Origin: SAR324 cluster bacterium
GTDB lineage: Bacteria; SAR324; NAC60-12
Length of the DNA: 64,000 bases
Direction: 5' to 3'
NCBI GenBank assembly: GCA_015232315.1
Contig: JADFZZ010000004.1
Span: 115,414-179,413 of the forward strand
The notes under the pieces are model-generated. The model ran no database searches. It was not told the DNA's origin and worked only from the letters and a program-made list of their open reading frames with translations. This document shows, in pieces, positions 60,657 to 64,000 of the stretch. The translations under genes were made by a program, and so were the position numbers. Every line of letters begins with the position of its first letter. Position 1 is the first letter of the stretch.

Positions 60657-61712
60657 ATGGCAAAAAAAATTCGAGTTCTGGTCGTTGATGATTCAGCCTT
60701 GGTGCGTCAGATTCTGACGCAGGGGCTGAACAATGATCCTGATATAGAAGTGGTGGGAAGCGCTCCTGATCCTTATGTCGCCCGGGATAAAATTGTAGAA
60801 TTGACCCCGGATGTGCTCACGCTGGACGTGGAAATGCCACGGATGGATGGTGTGGAGTTCTTACGAAAACTGATGCCGCAATTTCCTATGCCTGTTGTCA
60901 TTGTGAGTTCGCTCGCGGAGCGTGGTTGCAAAATCACACTGGATGCCCTCGATGCCGGTGCCGTGGATTTTGTGACCAAGCCCAGTTCGAACGTGATGGG
61001 CGGACTGAGCGCTATGATGGGTGAATTGTGTGCTAAAGTGAAGGTTGCGGCTAAAGTGGATGTCAGCCACTGGAAAGGTCGGACCGTTGTCGCCCCGAAA
61101 GCCAGAATCGCAAGTCATGCGCTGTCAGTTTCTACCGACAAAGTCATTGCTATTGGCGCGTCTACCGGAGGCACAGAGGCTTTGCGTAAAGTGCTGGAAC
61201 GTCTTCCTGCAGATATCCCCGGGATTGTGATAGTACAGCACATGCCTCCCAAATTCACCAAAATGTTTGCTGACCGGTTGAATGATGTTTGCGCGATTGA
61301 TGTCAAAGAAGCACAGAATGGGGACCGGATCATCAAAGGTCTGGCTCTGGTGGCCCCGGGGGATGCCCACATGACGGTTATTCGTTCTGGCGGAACCTAT
61401 GTCGTTGATTGTACTCCCGGAGAAAAAGTTTGTGGCCACTGCCCCTCTGTTGAAGTAATGTTCAATTCTGTTGCCAAATATGTGGGCGCTAACGCTGTTG
61501 GCGTGATGCTTACAGGAATGGGCCGTGACGGAGCTGACGCGATGCTCAACATGAGAAAAGCCGGTGCCAGAACAATGGCACAGGATGAAAAAAGTAGTGT
61601 TGTATTCGGGATGCCCAAAGAAGCGTATGAACGCGGTGGTGCTGAAAAACTGGTTTCTCTGGATAATATTCCCGAAGCCCTCATTCAACTGCTTAACCAA
61701 AAAACGCCATGA
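60657..61712 (+). CDS. cheB: CheB protein-glutamate methylesterase
   Basis: A 351-residue response regulator with esterase. The receiver (1-125) has VDDSALVRQIL, phospho-acceptor Asp in TLDVEMPRMDG and TKPSS. The esterase half (about 160-350) has the catalytic Ser in IGASTGGTEAL, His in VIVQHMPPKFT and Asp in LTGMGRDGADAML. It demethylates receptors and is the counterpart of CheR for adaptation. AAAAGGACCTC precedes ATG 60657. Its stop overlaps the next start (ATGA), giving coupled translation. Confidence 0.96.
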   Translation: MAKKIRVLVVDDSALVRQILTQGLNNDPDIEVVGSAPDPYVARDKIVELTPDVLTLDVEMPRMDGVEFLRKLMPQFPMPVVIVSSLAERGCKITLDALDAGAVDFVTKPSSNVMGGLSAMMGELCAKVKVAAKVDVSHWKGRTVVAPKARIASHALSVSTDKVIAIGASTGGTEALRKVLERLPADIPGIVIVQHMPPKFTKMFADRLNDVCAIDVKEAQNGDRIIKGLALVAPGDAHMTVIRSGGTYVVDCTPGEKVCGHCPSVEVMFNSVAKYVGANAVGVMLTGMGRDGADAMLNMRKAGARTMAQDEKSSVVFGMPKEAYERGGAEKLVSLDNIPEALIQLLNQKTP

Positions 61713-62602
61713 ATATTTTATTGCAGGATGATGAAGCTCTGTTGCTCGAACAACTGGGACAGTACCTTAAAATGTTGGGGCATCATGTCACTTTGGCCTC
61801 AAATGGACAGGAGGGCTGGAATGTTTATTCGGCTCAACCAAATGCGTTTGATGTTATTATCAGTGATATCAAGATGCCTCGTCTTTCAGGTCTCGATTTT
61901 CTGCAAAAACTCCGTCGTGAAAATTTCAAAACTCCCATTATTTTCATGACAGGTCATGCGGATCTCAACGCGGCGGTTACTGCCATAAAACTGGGTGCGT
62001 TTGATTTTATTCTCAAACCTTTCAAACTGAACTTCCTCAGAGAAAGTCTGGATAAACTTCAAATCTATAAAATTCCAGTGAATGATTTGAAGGAAATCAT
62101 GAAAAAGCCTGAAATTGATATTCAGTTAACAATCGACAGCAACACCAGGCTTATTTCGGCAGTGTCACAATATTTCCAGAACATGATTGAACCGTTATGC
62201 AGAGTTTATGATATCAGCATTTACCAGATCAATCTTTGTCTGGTCGAATCGTTATCCAATGCGATTATTCATGGGAATTTAATGGTGCCTTCGACGTATC
62301 GGGAGAATTCCTATGAAATCTACATGGAGGAAATCAAAAAACGTGAACAGGCTCCGGAATATTTATCCAGGCAGGTGATTCTGGGGTGTCGGGTGCGAGA
62401 TCATGTCCTCACTCTGAAAATTCAGGATCATGGCACTGGCTTTAATTGGAGCAAACTGCCTCTGTATGATCCCTTGAGTCTGGCTGTGCATGGCAGAGGA
62501 ATCCTGATCATGAAAACGACTATGGATGCCATCGAATGGAATGAAACCGGCAATTGTGTGACGATGACCAAAAATCTGAAACCTGCTGAGCAATCCTCTT
62601 AA
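61709..62602 (+). CDS. Receiver fused to RsbW-like ATPase domain
   Basis: A 297-residue protein. Residues 1-120 are a complete receiver (LLQDDEALLLEQLG, Asp in VIISDIKMPRLSG, FMTGHAD, LKPFKL). Residues 150-295 are a HATPase domain of the anti-sigma (RsbW/SpoIIAB) type: N box LVESLSNAIIHGN, G1 KIQDHGTGF and G2 HGRGILIMK. No dimerisation/phosphorylation His domain is present, so it resembles a receiver-controlled serine kinase or anti-sigma partner rather than a histidine kinase. It is translationally coupled to cheB by ATGA. It may link chemosensory phosphorylation to a partner-switch; no STAS antagonist is adjacent. Confidence 0.82.
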   Translation: MNILLQDDEALLLEQLGQYLKMLGHHVTLASNGQEGWNVYSAQPNAFDVIISDIKMPRLSGLDFLQKLRRENFKTPIIFMTGHADLNAAVTAIKLGAFDFILKPFKLNFLRESLDKLQIYKIPVNDLKEIMKKPEIDIQLTIDSNTRLISAVSQYFQNMIEPLCRVYDISIYQINLCLVESLSNAIIHGNLMVPSTYRENSYEIYMEEIKKREQAPEYLSRQVILGCRVRDHVLTLKIQDHGTGFNWSKLPLYDPLSLAVHGRGILIMKTTMDAIEWNETGNCVTMTKNLKPAEQSS

Positions 62603-62718
62603 TTCTCAAGTAAACCACTGTATCATTGAAAAACCATCAAATTCATAATTTTTGATTCTGGAAAGGCCATTTTTTGCATGGCTTGTTTCAGACTGTTTTG
62701 CTTGTCAATTTTTTCCTG

Positions 62719-63375
62719 ATGATGTCAATGAAATATTTTTTCCTCATTTCGGGAATGTTGTGTTTTGGTATGTCTCTGGTTTCGGGAGCTGAACCCCCCC
62801 GGAAAATGGCAAGCGCCGAGTATTATGTTGTCGGGGTATCTCCACTGATTAGACGTTATGAAGGTTTGTCCGCGACACCATTGCGGTTTGGAATGTTCGT
62901 CAATCAGCATGATATGATGGGCCTGGAAACTGGCAGCGGATCTTTCAGAGCAAAATCAGAGGGGGAGACCAAGAATCTTGATTACAGCACTCTTGGTGTT
63001 TATTACCGTTTTTTCCTGGGGGATGCCCTCAATGCGATGGCTGGCTTTTTTCAGAGAGTGGTCTCCGGGAATATGACGTTCAAAGGGGATGATGTCACGT
63101 CTTCCGCACAGACCGCCTTGAGCGTTGAGACCAATCTGATTGGCTGGAGTGTCGGTCATCAGTGGTTGTTTGAAGGGGGCGCTGTACTCGGTGTGGACTG
63201 GGTTTATGGCTCAGCACTGATTTACCATAACAGTTCTGTTTCCATTCAGACGTCTTCTCTTACCGTAGAACGCAAGGCCACTATCCATAAAAGACTCCAA
63301 TCAATTGCTGACAATGCCATTGATGAAACAATTCCTGCCGGTGTCTTGATGATGACCTTCGGACTTTCCTTTTGA
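62719..63375 (+). CDS. Probable outer-membrane beta-barrel protein
   Basis: A 218-residue secreted protein. The signal (MKYFFLISGMLCFGMSLVSGAEPP) is followed by alternating strands with aromatic ends (LRFGMFVNQHDMMGLETGSG, YSTLGVYYRFFLGDALNAM, LIGWSVGHQWLFEGGAVLGV) and a C-terminal GVLMMTFGLSF ending in Phe, as in outer-membrane barrels. The family is not recognised. ATG 62719 or 62728 gives a good signal peptide. A TTG at 62674 has GGAAAGG seven bases upstream but would extend the signal. It follows the receiver-ATPase gene by about 115 bases. Confidence 0.65.
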   Translation: MMSMKYFFLISGMLCFGMSLVSGAEPPRKMASAEYYVVGVSPLIRRYEGLSATPLRFGMFVNQHDMMGLETGSGSFRAKSEGETKNLDYSTLGVYYRFFLGDALNAMAGFFQRVVSGNMTFKGDDVTSSAQTALSVETNLIGWSVGHQWLFEGGAVLGVDWVYGSALIYHNSSVSIQTSSLTVERKATIHKRLQSIADNAIDETIPAGVLMMTFGLSF

Positions 63376-63376
63376 T

Positions 63377-64000
63377 TCAAACATTCGGCATATATTGCTG
63401 AATAAGCGCCGCAATGCCCTGTGAACGAAGAATTTTAGTGGTATATTCTATTTTGGCCACAGTTCCATCAGCATGTCTTCCGGCGGATGAAACCATTCCC
63501 TTGACTGGATCAAACCATCCCGCATTCTGGTCATTCGCGAGTTGAAACTGTACCCGACTTCCAATTCCCAACTCCAATTCAGAAACAATCTGACATTCCT
63601 TGAGCGATAATTCCAGACAGAGTCCATTGGTCGTTTTATGTCCAGAGGTGATCTGAACAGCAATCTCCACTTTGACCTTGGCGTTTTCCATTTCAAGTTT
63701 GCGTCGTTTGATTTTTGAGGCCTCTTCAATCGCGGGTTTGAGAGAGTCCCAGGCAAAGGGTTTGCACAGGTTGAGATCAGCCCCCAATTGAAGGGAATTT
63801 TGCTGATATTCCTCATTTTGATCGGGCAACAGCATGATAATGACAGTTTCATGAAATTTCTTTTCCTGGGTAATTTGATGCAGTAATTTCAGGCCATGCA
63901 CGTCAGGCAATTCAAAATTACAGAAAATCACCCCCATCTCTCTGTTTGCTTTCAGGATCATCAGGGCGTCTTTGGCACTTTCGGCCTCAACGATCTGGGT
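63377..64000 (-). CDS. Receiver-PilZ-like protein, 5' end beyond window
   Basis: Only the last 207 residues are visible; the frame is open to the right edge. Residues up to about 85 form the end of a receiver-like domain (VIFCNFELPDVHGLKLLHQI, then LGADLNLCKPFAWD). The place of the phospho-acceptor Asp seems to be Asn (FCNFELP). The C-terminal 110 residues resemble a PilZ domain (KRRKLEMENAKVKVEIAVQI, LCLELSLKECQIVSE), but the usual RxxxR and D/NxSxxG motifs are weak. It could bind cyclic di-GMP or act as a plain adaptor. It converges on the outer-membrane barrel gene. Confidence 0.65.
   Translation of the reverse strand, partial: TQIVEAESAKDALMILKANREMGVIFCNFELPDVHGLKLLHQITQEKKFHETVIIMLLPDQNEEYQQNSLQLGADLNLCKPFAWDSLKPAIEEASKIKRRKLEMENAKVKVEIAVQITSGHKTTNGLCLELSLKECQIVSELELGIGSRVQFQLANDQNAGWFDPVKGMVSSAGRHADGTVAKIEYTTKILRSQGIAALIQQYMPNV

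Noticed and set aside
61125-61700. 191-residue minus-strand frame within cheB
   Set aside because: Shadow of the cheB esterase domain, which is fully conserved on the plus strand.

Overview
The window reads as chromosome of a free-living, motile, Gram-negative bacterium. Evidence for an outer membrane includes several lipobox lipoproteins, an LolA-like protein, pseudopilins and a probable outer-membrane barrel. Base composition is intermediate (mid-40s % G+C by eye). Signalling genes are dense: a tandem hemerythrin, a hybrid kinase, a CheA-like/CheZ fusion and a chemotaxis cluster. This style resembles deltaproteobacterial or SAR324-type genomes, but no rRNA or other decisive marker is present, so the placement is only an inference. 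I saw no tRNA, rRNA, CRISPR array, transposase or clear prophage.

Layout. 1-9.1 kb: end of a TPR protein, a DUF445 membrane protein, the acetate pair pta-ackA, a tandem-hemerythrin protein with a receiver-like tail, and a large protein resembling carnitine/choline acyltransferases. 9.1-15 kb: a lipoprotein with a Thr-rich repeat linker and DUF1566 domains, a gene remnant, then a fiber-like protein, a parvulin isomerase and a membrane-anchored coiled-coil protein. 15-19 kb (minus strand): an XPB-type helicase, its Bax1-like (DUF790) nuclease partner and three prepilin-like proteins, packed with overlaps. 19-25 kb: class V aminotransferase, ketopantoate-reductase-like protein, GH114-like lipoprotein, FmdB zinc ribbon, ParB-like protein, aminopeptidase-like lipoprotein and zinc-ribbon coiled-coil protein. 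26-36 kb: DEAD-box RNA helicase, an ethylene-receptor-like hybrid kinase, cold-shock protein, DapF, a Phd-like/HPt protein, phosphoesterase and a Na+/H+ antiporter-like protein. 36-43 kb: the CheA-like/CheZ fusion, a B12-binding radical SAM protein, a large membrane protein, and a disturbed intergenic region with inverted repeats. 43-53 kb: mostly housekeeping and lipid genes (dienelactone hydrolase, EamA exporter, Dtd, tyrosine phosphatase, AnmK, acyltransferase, ABC1 kinase). 53-64 kb: a chemosensory cluster. cheV, a cytoplasmic globin-like/PAS/PAS chemoreceptor and cheW lie on the minus strand. The divergent operon holds cheR, cheD, an unknown gene, a MinD/FlhG-like ATPase, cheB and a receiver-ATPase protein.

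How the genes fit together. The chemotaxis cluster has adaptation enzymes and couplers but no standard cheA or cheY inside the window. The only CheA-like protein is the HPt/degenerate-ATPase/CheZ fusion 16 kb away, which looks like a phosphate sink or regulator rather than the main kinase. The receptor has no membrane segment and carries a globin-like region without an obvious heme histidine, so it probably reads an internal state. Intergenic regions carry a dispersed family of GTAG-tipped hairpins of REP/BIME type, with compensatory stem changes between copies.
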